DNA from: Pseudoalteromonas marina
GTDB lineage: Bacteria; Pseudomonadota; Gammaproteobacteria; Enterobacterales; Alteromonadaceae
Assembly (NCBI RefSeq): GCF_000238335.3
Contig: NZ_AHCB03000007.1
Span: 1-64,000 of the forward strand
Direction: 5' to 3'
Length of the DNA stretch: 64,000 nucleotides
Shown here: piece by piece, positions 55,824 through 63,303 of the stretch
Position numbering within the stretch: position 1 is the first letter of the stretch
Layout: each line of letters starts with the position of its first letter
Notes under the pieces: generated by a model
What the model was told of the DNA's origin: nothing
What the model saw: only the letters and a program-made list of their open reading frames with translations
The model's database searches: none
Translations under genes and position numbers: made by a program

Positions 55824-55892
55824 CAGGGTAAAAAACAGTTGGTTTTGCTCCTGCGTCGCTAATTTTATCCAACTGATTTTTGTCCGTTATTA
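55816..55892 (+). repeat. attC4
   Basis: R'' box GCACCTAAC (55816-55824) matches the reverse complement of cassette 4's lead (GTTAGATGC) at eight of nine positions. Arms AAAAACAGTTGG / CCAACTGATTTTT form the stem, and the R' core is GTTATTA (55886-55892). Length about 77 bases. The arm sequence CAGTTGG...CCAACTG is shared with attC1. Confidence 0.8.
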
Positions 55893-55918
55893 GGGCGCTA
55901 TGTTTAGAAGGAGGTTTT

Positions 55919-56167
55919 ATGGAAGCACCATGGAACGGTGAAAAAGTTAGTTTGTTTATTAGAATTTTGGCAATAATATTTATCATTTGTGGGCTTATTG
56001 CTTTTTGTAGCTTGTTATTTGCACTTTTTGAACGCGGTAATGTCAATTTTGATAACCTAGGTTTTAGGGATGTATTCGGTATGTTATCAGCTCCTTATTG
56101 CTTTCTATTATTTTTAAAAGTTGCGGTAACAGGTCATGCACCAAAATCATGGATTCCATGGAAGTAG
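55919..56167 (+). CDS. Cassette 5: small membrane protein, 82 residues
   Basis: ATG at 55919 preceded by AAGGAGG. The product begins MEAPWNGEKVSLFIRIL, with a strong membrane helix at about 12-36 (ILAIIFIICGLIAFCSLLF) and a second hydrophobic stretch near 53-70, then HAPKSWIPWK. No family recognised. The frame is open upstream, but the ribosome site fixes the start. Its attC is interrupted by the IS remnant. Confidence 0.72.
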   Translation: MEAPWNGEKVSLFIRILAIIFIICGLIAFCSLLFALFERGNVNFDNLGFRDVFGMLSAPYCFLLFLKVAVTGHAPKSWIPWK

Positions 56168-56170
56168 TGT

Positions 56171-56217
56171 AAACATAACAAGGAATTTCAAGGAGGTTTG
56201 CTCCTCACCCGTTTTAG
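56171..56217 (+). repeat. attC5, left half only
   Basis: An R''-like ACATAAC box (56173-56179) and L''-like AAGGAATTTCAAGGAGG follow cassette 5, as in attC1, but the L' and R' half is missing. The sequence changes at 56218 to the end of an IS3-type element. Confidence 0.6.
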
Positions 56218-56400
56218 TGGACACCTCCTCATCACTTTGAGGAGGCTAACATGCCTAGATATACCCAACCCAGAAAGACATGGTTTTACCCCGTTAATTT
56301 CAAAATCAAAGCAGTCGAACTAAGCTTACGAGACGATGTCATGTCAAAGGACGTTGCCGAGGCGCTAGATATTCATACGTTAATGCTTAGTCGTTGGCGC
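56218..56400 (+). mobile_element. IS3-family insertion sequence remnant (left end)
   Basis: Begins TGGACACCTCCTCATC at 56218, as a left terminal repeat would, followed by an orfA start. The element stops near 56400 inside orfA. The remainder of orfA, orfB and the right end are absent. Confidence 0.75.
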
Positions 56401-56427
56401 TTCGCTTATCCGACCTACACAACCTAA
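56251..56427 (+). pseudogene. Truncated IS3-family transposase OrfA
   Basis: 58 codons from ATG 56251. The first 50 residues (MPRYTQPRKTWFYPVNFKIK, AVELSLRDDV, DVAEALDIHTLMLSRWR) are the helix-turn-helix of IS3/IS911-type OrfA. After RWR, where KEYRE is expected, the frame runs into unrelated sequence (FAYPTYTT) and stops. It cannot make a working transposase. Confidence 0.85.
56395..56421. repeat. REP-like half element joined to the IS remnant
   Basis: GCGCTTCGCTTATCCGACC, followed by TACACAACC, reads in reverse as the GTAGGTCGGATAAGCGAAGC word common in gammaproteobacterial intergenic repeats. Only the half is present here and it starts exactly where the orfA homology ends. Confidence 0.45.
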
Positions 56428-56436
56428 TAACAATTA

Positions 56437-57513
56437 CTATTTTTCAAATCTGGGGACTTTTCGCTTATCGGCTTTGCTCATGGTAAGTTCTGCTACTTCT
56501 TCTTGCTTTAACTCGTCGGGTTTGTCCTCTAATGACTGCTGACTGGCATTTTCATAAGAAAGCTCGGTAAGCAGCGCAAAGTGGTCTGAGCCATATTTAG
56601 CTAAGCGCTCAATACGCTTAACCTTAAAACCCTGGCTATGAAATAGGTGGTCGAGCGGCCAGCGCATAAAAAAGTAACCAGCGTGGAATGTGTTATAAAA
56701 GCCGCGACCTTTACGGGGATCTAAAAAGCCACTTATTTGCATAAATAAACGCGTACTGCGCGACCATGCTACATCGTTTAAATCACCCGCTACGATTGTT
56801 GGACGAGTTGGTTTTTTAACTGCTTTGGCAACCATTATTAGTTCTGAGTCGCGTGGGCGCGATGAATCTTCTTCAGTTGGGCTTGGTGGTGCTGGGTGAA
56901 TAAAGTGCCCTTGCATTTCAAGGCCTTCGTCGTTTTCAAATAAAATATGAATTGAAGGAATATCATCTTCAATGAGCTCACATATTTGCGCATCGAGTAA
57001 TTTAAATTTGCTGTATAAATGCATGCCATAGCGATTGTCTTTAGGGCATTCAATATAATGAGGGTAATCTTTTTTAAGGACCGATAGCTTTTCTTCCCAC
57101 CAGCTATCGCTTTCAAGTGTAATGAGTAAGTCAGGTTTATGCTGATTCACCAACGCTATTAGTTGCTCACTATTGTGGTTTGACATAAGCACATTAGCCG
57201 ACATAATTCTTATACTGTGCTCGCTGTTTTTGCTCGCGCTTTGTACTTCTTTTTTTGCAAGCCAAGTATAAGGAAAGATCCACTTACCTTGTAAAACCAT
57301 AATAATTACAGATGCGAGCGTAATATAAATATAGTGCGTATCACTATTTAGCCATAACAAAAATAGTGAGCTAGCAAATATAAAACCAGCAATATATAAC
57401 ACTTGTAAGCGAACAAAATCGCAACTTCTAACCAAGTAGTGCTGGCTGTATGACATGGGTAGTAAAGTTACCAGTAAAAAAAAGCCAGTAGTTACAGCCA
57501 ACAATGTAAGCAT
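56437..57513 (-). CDS. Membrane-anchored endonuclease/exonuclease/phosphatase-fold protein
   Basis: 358 residues. Three N-terminal membrane helices (about 2-20, 33-52, 60-80) are followed by an EEP domain (about 100-325): IRIMSANVLMSN, DLLITLESDSWW, VAGDLNDVAWS and YGSDHFALLTEL carry the expected catalytic Asn, Glu, Asp-Asn and Asp-His. The C-terminal tail is charged. Close relatives are annotated as endonucleases or phosphodiesterases without known substrate. First gene right of the IS remnant; followed on the same strand by nothing before the array. Confidence 0.88.
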   Translation of the reverse strand: MLTLLAVTTGFFLLVTLLPMSYSQHYLVRSCDFVRLQVLYIAGFIFASSLFLLWLNSDTHYIYITLASVIIMVLQGKWIFPYTWLAKKEVQSASKNSEHSIRIMSANVLMSNHNSEQLIALVNQHKPDLLITLESDSWWEEKLSVLKKDYPHYIECPKDNRYGMHLYSKFKLLDAQICELIEDDIPSIHILFENDEGLEMQGHFIHPAPPSPTEEDSSRPRDSELIMVAKAVKKPTRPTIVAGDLNDVAWSRSTRLFMQISGFLDPRKGRGFYNTFHAGYFFMRWPLDHLFHSQGFKVKRIERLAKYGSDHFALLTELSYENASQQSLEDKPDELKQEEVAELTMSKADKRKVPRFEK

Positions 57514-57536
57514 TACTTAAATCCCTTTAAATTAAT

Positions 57537-57902
57537 TTAGCGACTCAAAATTGATAAGATTTCTCGTGTATCGTGTACTAAGTGGATAATTTTACGGTCG
57601 ATTTCGATACTTACAGTACCATTATTTCTCGAACGTTCAACAACCCTACCACGTTTGTATATATCAACCTCTAAAATATCACCAGTATGGTAACGCTTAT
57701 TTTTACCTGGCGGAGTCCACCCTGCACGAAGTAACTGCTTCTTCTCTTTTTTAGAAAGAGAGTTATGATCATGATGCTGGTGTTTTTTATGGCCAACCTT
57801 TTTACCTTGGTGCTGGCCATGGTTGTCTTTGTTTGGGTTAGCCTGTGCCCCAACAGATGACAGCGCAAGTGTGATGAGTGCGATATAAATAGCTGCTTTC
57901 AT
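57537..57902 (-). CDS. RcnB-like periplasmic protein, His-rich
   Basis: 121 residues with a signal peptide (MKAAIYIALITLALSSVGAQ). A His/Lys-rich stretch (GHKKHQHHDHN, about 37-48) precedes an RcnB-like domain: LRAGWTPPGKNKRYHTGDIL...VEIDR. RcnB proteins help nickel/cobalt balance in the E. coli periplasm. The His cluster suggests metal binding, but this function is inference. It ends just upstream of the EEP gene, 23 bases away, on the same strand. Confidence 0.75.
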   Translation of the reverse strand: MKAAIYIALITLALSSVGAQANPNKDNHGQHQGKKVGHKKHQHHDHNSLSKKEKKQLLRAGWTPPGKNKRYHTGDILEVDIYKRGRVVERSRNNGTVSIEIDRKIIHLVHDTREILSILSR

Positions 57903-57983
57903 AAGTATCTCCAGTGCTAATAGTCACCTAAGACTAACAAGCTAGGATGAACATCAAATGAAATAGCGCTTAAATTTACGGTG

Positions 57984-58232
57984 TTAACGGTGTTTGTACT
58001 GAGTTTTACAATGACTGCGCATAATAGCGGGATCGCGTAACTTTAAGTGCTTAGTTTTACGCCCTGCGTGGCGCTTACGCCACACTTTAAAACTCCCTTT
58101 AGAGATGTGCTCTCGCATAAAAACGACGAGCTGAGGGTATTTTAATCCGTATAGTTGTTCAATGGCTTCGAATGGCGTTCTATCTTCCCACGCCATTTCA
58201 ATAATGCGTGATTGCTGCTCTGCGTTAAACAT
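57984..58232 (-). CDS. DUF2805/TIGR03643-type protein
   Basis: 82 residues from ATG 58232; an upstream TTG is in frame. The sequence (SRIIEMAWEDRTPFEAIEQL, YGL, FKVWRKRHAGRKTKH) matches the small conserved protein family TIGR03643, common in marine gammaproteobacteria and of unknown function. The N-terminal half has a helix-turn-helix-like look, and the C-terminal half is very basic, so nucleic-acid binding is possible. Confidence 0.82.
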   Translation of the reverse strand: MFNAEQQSRIIEMAWEDRTPFEAIEQLYGLKYPQLVVFMREHISKGSFKVWRKRHAGRKTKHLKLRDPAIMRSHCKTQYKHR

Positions 58233-58336
58233 GGTGTGTTCCAAAAATTAAATTTATACGCGACTTAAAAACACGTAGATCATCAATTTCATCACTCACT
58301 TTAAAATTAAAAAATAGCTTATATACTTAAAAGAAA

Positions 58337-59035
58337 ATGGATTTGATAGTCATGCGTTTTATTTTATTAATCTTCGCTTTAGTGGCGTCATCGTTAGCAG
58401 TTGCCGAGTCAGGTAAAACATTACGCTGCGTTACAACTCACTACCCGCCTTATACTATTTTTGATGAGCAAAAAAACATTTTTACCGGTTCAGACATTGA
58501 ACTGATAAATTACTTAAATCAAAGCTTAGGCTTAAACATTAAAGTAATACACTTACCTTGGGCACGCGTAAAAAAAGAAATGACCCTTAACTATTACGAC
58601 TGTTATTTCTCTTTAGCAACAAACACCCTACGTGAAAAGCATTTAGAGTTTACTCAGCACCCTACACATGTGACCAAATTTGGATTATTTGCTTTAGATA
58701 AAAGTACCCTAAATAACAAAGACTTTTCTAGCACTAGAATAGCTATGCTCCGAGGCGTTGCCTTACCTAATGAAATAGCTGATAAATACAATATATTGCC
58801 TAAAAATATAATGCATGCACTTTCAACGTCAGATTCTTTCAAGTTATTAGAAAAAAAGCGTGTTGATTTTATAATCACTAATTATCAAGCTGGGCTTTGG
58901 TTTGCAAAAAACAGTGTCGGCATTCACGCTCGTCAGTTCCATGAATCCAGCTTACCTGTTTATATTGCATTTAAGCCGGGTGTAGTCGATATAAATTTAA
59001 TTGATAAGCAAATAAAGCAATATTACGAACAATAA
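58337..59035 (+). CDS. Periplasmic amino-acid-binding-like protein (SBP family 3)
   Basis: 232 residues with a signal peptide (FILLIFALVASSLAVAES). The ligand-binding fold starts LRCVTTHYPPYTIFDE and includes GSDIELINYLNQSLGLNIKVIHLPW and LREKHLEFT. A second ATG at 58352 is also possible. No ABC permease or ATPase genes are nearby, so it may act as a receptor or orphan binding protein. 98 bases before the TonB receptor, on the same strand. Confidence 0.83.
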   Translation: MDLIVMRFILLIFALVASSLAVAESGKTLRCVTTHYPPYTIFDEQKNIFTGSDIELINYLNQSLGLNIKVIHLPWARVKKEMTLNYYDCYFSLATNTLREKHLEFTQHPTHVTKFGLFALDKSTLNNKDFSSTRIAMLRGVALPNEIADKYNILPKNIMHALSTSDSFKLLEKKRVDFIITNYQAGLWFAKNSVGIHARQFHESSLPVYIAFKPGVVDINLIDKQIKQYYEQ

Positions 59036-59133
59036 TTTACGGTTATACATGCACTTTAACGCAACAAGTTTAAAAGCCTATAAAAACCACATATCATTTA
59101 ACCAAGCTATTTCCCCAAACGTTTTAGGTATGT

Positions 59134-61194
59134 ATGAAATATTATTGTTTGCCGCTCATTTTGCCGTTTAGCCAAGCTGTTGTAGCTGATCAGAAAAGTA
59201 CAGACTCAATTGAAGTTATTACCACCACAGCATCGAGGGTCGAAGCGCTTTCTACACCCTTTCCATTGTCTATTTCTACCCTAACCGAGGCGCAACTTAA
59301 GAGCATTGCACCCACTCACATTGAAGAAGCCCTGCAACGCGTTGCTGGTGCTAATGTACAGCGCGGCAATGGACAAGAATATTTACCTGCGCTTCGCTCG
59401 CCAGTTTTGTCTGGGGCTGGCGCATGTGGTGGTGTGCTAACTTTAGAAGATGGTATTCCTCTTCGCGCTGCGGGCTTTTGTAATATAAATGAGCTATTTG
59501 AATCGCATAGTGAAATGGCCCAACGTATTGAGGTGTTAAAAGGGCCGGGCTCAGCTTTATACGGCTCAAATGCTGTGCATGGTGTTATTAATGTAATAAC
59601 ACCCGACACAACTCAAGGCGGCGGTTTATTGGGCGTAGATTATGGCTCATATGGCTATGCACGCGTTAAATTACGTGCAGGGCAAGACTATGGAAACAGC
59701 GGAATTGGCATAAACGCCAGTATTACTGACGATACAGGGTACCGTGATGATGAAAGTGTTAAACAACAAAAAGTAAATATACGCCATCGTCTAGAGCGCG
59801 ATAATCTATTGCTCACATCGGGTATAACTTATACACATTTAGATCAGCAAACAGCTGGTTTTATTACTGGGTTTGAGAGCTATAAAAATGAAGATATAGC
59901 ACAGCAAAACTTCGATCCTGATGCATTTAGAAAGGCAACATCTTTGCGAGCGTGGAGCAATGCAACATGGCAATTAGCCAATAACGATGTACTTTCTACC
60001 ACTGTGTATATGCGCGATCAAAGTATGGACTTTTTTAAGCACTTTTTACCAGGCACACCGCTTGAAAAAAACAGTCAAACAGGTATTGGTGTTCAATCGC
60101 TTTATAAGCACAGTATAAATAACAATGTAACTCTGAACTTAGGCTTAGATGGCGAGTACACCCAAGCCGACTTTTTACAAAGTCAAAACGAGGCAACGCA
60201 AGGTTCGGCATTTTTAGTGGCTACCGTGCCACAGGGTAAACATTACGATTACAACGTCAATGCCACACTTTATGCACCATTTGCATCCGTGAATTGGCAA
60301 TTAAATAAATGGCTATTAACAGCCGGGGTTCGTTACGAGCACATGCAGTACGACTACACAAATAATATGCTTGCGGGCAGAACAAAAGAAGATGGTAGCG
60401 AGTGCGGGTTTGGTGGGTGCCGATATAGTCGTCCTGCTAGCACTAAAAATAGCTTTAGTAATGCCTCACCTAAACTTGGAATAAGTTACCAGTACAACAG
60501 TAATAATACGTTTTACGCTAACTTTTCTCGCGGTTACCGAGCGCCACAAGCTGCTGAGTTATATCAATTACAACGCGAGCAGACCACCGCTAATTTAAAC
60601 CCAGAAATAGCTAATAACGCTGAGTTTGGTATAAAAGGATTATACAGTGCATTTAATTACGGCTTATCTGTATATGCTATGAGTAAACACAATACTATTT
60701 ACCGTGATAGCGACTTTTTCACTGTAAATGATGGCAGCTCTCGCCATCGAGGTGTGGAACTTGAACTTAATTATCAATTACCCAATAACGTGTCGGTTAA
60801 CTTTGCAGGTACACATGCCAAACATAGTTACACTAACAACCAAGTTATTAACGGCCTAAACATAAATGGCAACGACATAGATACCGCACCACGCAACATT
60901 GCTAATATTGATATTACGTGGCAAGCACGTAACAACACCCAATTTGCACTTCAATGGCATCATGTTGGCCATTACTACACAGACCCAGAGAACTTAAATG
61001 AATACGAAGGCCATTCGGTTCTTAGCTTAAGCGCCCAGTGGCAAGCAACAAAAAATCTTGAAGTTATGGCTCGTATTATAAATGTGACCAATAAAGCGTA
61101 TGCTGAGCGAGCTGATTACACCAGTTTTACTGGCGATAGATATTTTCCGGGTAAACCACGCAATGCCATGTTATCGGCATCGTATACTTGGTAA
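59134..61194 (+). CDS. TonB-dependent outer-membrane receptor
   Basis: 686 residues. Signal peptide (MKYYCLPLILPFSQAVVA), then a plug domain (about 25-155: IEVITTTASR, EEALQRVAGANVQRGNG, RIEVLKGPGSALYGSNAVHGVINVI) and a 22-strand type barrel ending with an aromatic residue (MLSASYTW). Two plug cysteines (GACGG, GFCN) are unusual and may form a disulfide. The C-terminal NVTNKAYAERADYTSFTGDRYFPGKPR is typical. The substrate is not clear. No Fur box was seen upstream. Confidence 0.92.
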   Translation: MKYYCLPLILPFSQAVVADQKSTDSIEVITTTASRVEALSTPFPLSISTLTEAQLKSIAPTHIEEALQRVAGANVQRGNGQEYLPALRSPVLSGAGACGGVLTLEDGIPLRAAGFCNINELFESHSEMAQRIEVLKGPGSALYGSNAVHGVINVITPDTTQGGGLLGVDYGSYGYARVKLRAGQDYGNSGIGINASITDDTGYRDDESVKQQKVNIRHRLERDNLLLTSGITYTHLDQQTAGFITGFESYKNEDIAQQNFDPDAFRKATSLRAWSNATWQLANNDVLSTTVYMRDQSMDFFKHFLPGTPLEKNSQTGIGVQSLYKHSINNNVTLNLGLDGEYTQADFLQSQNEATQGSAFLVATVPQGKHYDYNVNATLYAPFASVNWQLNKWLLTAGVRYEHMQYDYTNNMLAGRTKEDGSECGFGGCRYSRPASTKNSFSNASPKLGISYQYNSNNTFYANFSRGYRAPQAAELYQLQREQTTANLNPEIANNAEFGIKGLYSAFNYGLSVYAMSKHNTIYRDSDFFTVNDGSSRHRGVELELNYQLPNNVSVNFAGTHAKHSYTNNQVINGLNINGNDIDTAPRNIANIDITWQARNNTQFALQWHHVGHYYTDPENLNEYEGHSVLSLSAQWQATKNLEVMARIINVTNKAYAERADYTSFTGDRYFPGKPRNAMLSASYTW

Positions 61195-61232
61195 ATAAAG
61201 CGGCTTATATACGTATAAGTCGCTTTATTTTA
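61191..61232 (+). terminator. Terminator after the TonB receptor gene
   Basis: AATAAAGCGGCTTATA pairs with TATAAGTCGCTTTATT around a TACG loop; one mismatch. A T-rich tail follows. Confidence 0.8.
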
Positions 61233-61264
61233 CTGCAGGAATGAGGTTTAAAGCATTTATAAGA

Positions 61265-61678
61265 CTAATTCTTAGGGGTGCTATCAAATGCATCAACATG
61301 ATGTAAATCATCAAGCCAAGGCAATGCTGACTTTGTCCAAATTTGTATTGAAGGTTTAAACAAATCGCGCTGATCAATCGAACCTAAACGCAACCCATAT
61401 ATACGATCGATAGGAGACTCATTTGTTGCATAAAGTGACGTACCGCAATTTGCACAAAAACCTTGCGCTCGCTTATTGCCACTTTGCGCTGTTTTTACAT
61501 ACTCTTTCGGTTGTCCTTTTGTAAAATCAACCGAATTAGGATCTGCAATTACAACGGCTCTAAATGGTCCACTCGACATCCGTTGGCAATCACTGCAATG
61601 ACATACTACTACGTTATTATTTTGTGTGGTGGCCTCATAAGTTATATCGCCACAAAAACAGCTTCCTGTGATTTTCAT
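61265..61678 (-). CDS. GFA/CENP-V family zinc-binding protein
   Basis: 137 residues from ATG 61678, with AGAGGA upstream. Zinc ligands are in SCFCGDITYEA, CHCSDCQRMSSGPF and GFCANCGTSLYA, the pattern of glutathione-dependent formaldehyde-activating enzyme (GFA). Most family members are not proven to act on formaldehyde, so the function is open. Cytoplasmic. Converges on the TonB receptor gene. Confidence 0.92.
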   Translation of the reverse strand: MKITGSCFCGDITYEATTQNNNVVVCHCSDCQRMSSGPFRAVVIADPNSVDFTKGQPKEYVKTAQSGNKRAQGFCANCGTSLYATNESPIDRIYGLRLGSIDQRDLFKPSIQIWTKSALPWLDDLHHVDAFDSTPKN

Positions 61679-61786
61679 ATAGTAATCCTCTAACATAGGC
61701 CTATAGAGCCTTCACACACCTTTACGTACTACGCTTAAAATACATTGAGTTAGCTTATGACTTTTACTAACTCAATTGTTAACAGC

Positions 61787-63076
61787 CTACTTTTTACTAT
61801 CTAAGTAGTCTACAGCGAGCAGGCTTAATGCCTTAGTCCCTACTTTAAACGATGATTCGTCAGCATAAAAATAAGGTGAATGATTACTTGGTACCGTTTT
61901 TAAATCTTGGCTACTTGGCGTACCACCTAAAAATACAAAGACACTTGGGATTTCTAATGCATAAAACGAAAAGTCTTCTGCACCTGTAATCTTATTCATT
62001 TCCACTACGTTATTTTTACCCGCCGCTTTTGCGAGGGTTGGCAGCATTTGCGCAGTAAGCTCAGGGTTATTCACCGTTACTGGGTAACCTTCATGAATAT
62101 GCACATCGGCAGTTGCTCCCGACGACTTAGCAATATGTGTAGCCGTTGTTTTTATTTTTTCAAAAATCTGTGCTCTATTATTCATATCAAAATTGCGAAT
62201 TGTACCTACCATTTCAACTTTTTCAGGAATTATATTATTACGCACTCCACCTGCTATTTTGCCAAACGACACAATTGCGGGCTCTTTGGTTATATTTACT
62301 TGGCGGCTCACAATATGGTTAACGCCCGTTACAATTTGTGCAGCCGCTGCAATAGGGTCAACCCCAGTCCACGGTGCTGAACCATGTGCTTGACGACCAT
62401 TAACAGTAATTTCAAACCTATCAGAGCTGGCCATAGCAGGGCCGCTTCTGTAACCAATTTTGCCGCTGTGTAAGCTCGATGTTATGTGAAGACCAAATGC
62501 TACGTCGGGTTTATATTTGGTAAATATCCCCTCTTTGAGCATCAATTCTGCACCGCCTTCCTCGCCAATAGGTGCGCCCTCTTCTGCTGGCTGAAACACA
62601 AACATAATATTACCGTGCAGCTCGCTTTTCATATCGGCCAATACTTGTGCTGCGCCCATCAACATGGCTACATGCGTGTCGTGCCCACAGGCATGCATTA
62701 CCCCCACATCTACACCGCGATAGTTTGTTGTTTTTGTTGATTTAAAGGGAACATTTGTTTTTTCGGTTACAGGAAGTGCATCCATATCAGCGCGTAGCAT
62801 TACCGTAGGACCAGGCTTTGCGCCTTTTAAAATACCCACAACACCGGTGTAAGCAATATCGGTTTGTACTTGCATACCTAACGACTTTAAGTGTTTAGCC
62901 ACAATGCCTGCGGTACGTGTTTCGCGATTACCAAGCTCAGGGTTTTGGTGAAAGTCACGTCGCCATTCAATTACCTGCTGCTCTACATTTTTAACGTGTT
63001 GATCAAGGTTTGCCTGCGCGTTAAACGTACCAAGTGCAGCAAAACCTAATGCCACTGAAAGTAGTAATTTTTTCAT
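61787..63076 (-). CDS. Exported M20-family amidohydrolase (second copy)
   Basis: 429 residues from ATG 63076, with AAGGA upstream; the open frame extends 11 codons further. Signal peptide MKKLLLSVALGFAALGTFNAQA. M20D motifs: HACGHDTHVAML, QPAEEGAPIGEEGGAE, FGLHITSSLHSG and GAEDFSFY. It is closer to the hippurate hydrolase/amidohydrolase consensus than the paralogue at 1322-2635, which has HGCGHDIH. Likely hydrolyses N-acyl amino acids in the periplasm. Confidence 0.9.
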   Translation of the reverse strand: MKKLLLSVALGFAALGTFNAQANLDQHVKNVEQQVIEWRRDFHQNPELGNRETRTAGIVAKHLKSLGMQVQTDIAYTGVVGILKGAKPGPTVMLRADMDALPVTEKTNVPFKSTKTTNYRGVDVGVMHACGHDTHVAMLMGAAQVLADMKSELHGNIMFVFQPAEEGAPIGEEGGAELMLKEGIFTKYKPDVAFGLHITSSLHSGKIGYRSGPAMASSDRFEITVNGRQAHGSAPWTGVDPIAAAAQIVTGVNHIVSRQVNITKEPAIVSFGKIAGGVRNNIIPEKVEMVGTIRNFDMNNRAQIFEKIKTTATHIAKSSGATADVHIHEGYPVTVNNPELTAQMLPTLAKAAGKNNVVEMNKITGAEDFSFYALEIPSVFVFLGGTPSSQDLKTVPSNHSPYFYADESSFKVGTKALSLLAVDYLDSKK

Positions 63077-63239
63077 CCTGTTTTCCTTTATTATTTTAAT
63101 GAAGCCCAATAACCGATTTAGTATTATAGAAAAGTGCTGTTGAGTTATAGCCTACACCATTTTAAATGCACTATCCTTAAATCGCACAGACGACATAGAT
63201 TTACTCTGCGATACTAAAACTTAATTTAATTGGTAAATG

Positions 63240-63277
63240 TAATTAAAAAAAACCAATCGCAAATACGATTGGTTTTA
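63240..63277 (-). terminator. Terminator of the desaturase-like gene
   Basis: 11-bp stem AAAACCAATCG / CGATTGGTTTT with a 6-base loop and a T8 run on the minus strand, 27 bases past the stop. Confidence 0.92.
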
Positions 63278-63303
63278 AAAATAAAGCTCAAATTGCTTTT
63301 GCA

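Larger units (their letters stand above)
54235..56217 (+). mobile_element. Integron-type gene-cassette array without an integrase (CALIN)
   Basis: Five short plus-strand genes, each followed by a palindromic attC-like site of about 75-120 bases ending in a GTTRRRY-type core at the next cassette's start (54235, 54572, 55012, 55369, 55886). The R'' box closing a cassette is the reverse complement of the first bases of that same cassette: exact or nearly so in cassettes 1-4. This is what circular cassettes inserted at attC produce. No tyrosine recombinase intI gene is visible on either side within the window. Confidence 0.85.

Noticed and set aside
54235..56167. Toxin-antitoxin pair among the cassette genes
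   Set aside because: Each cassette carries one gene and none resembles a known toxin or antitoxin; membrane peptides alone are not enough.
59036..59133. Fur box before the TonB receptor
   Set aside because: No 19-base GATAATGATAATCATTATC-like palindrome in this interval.
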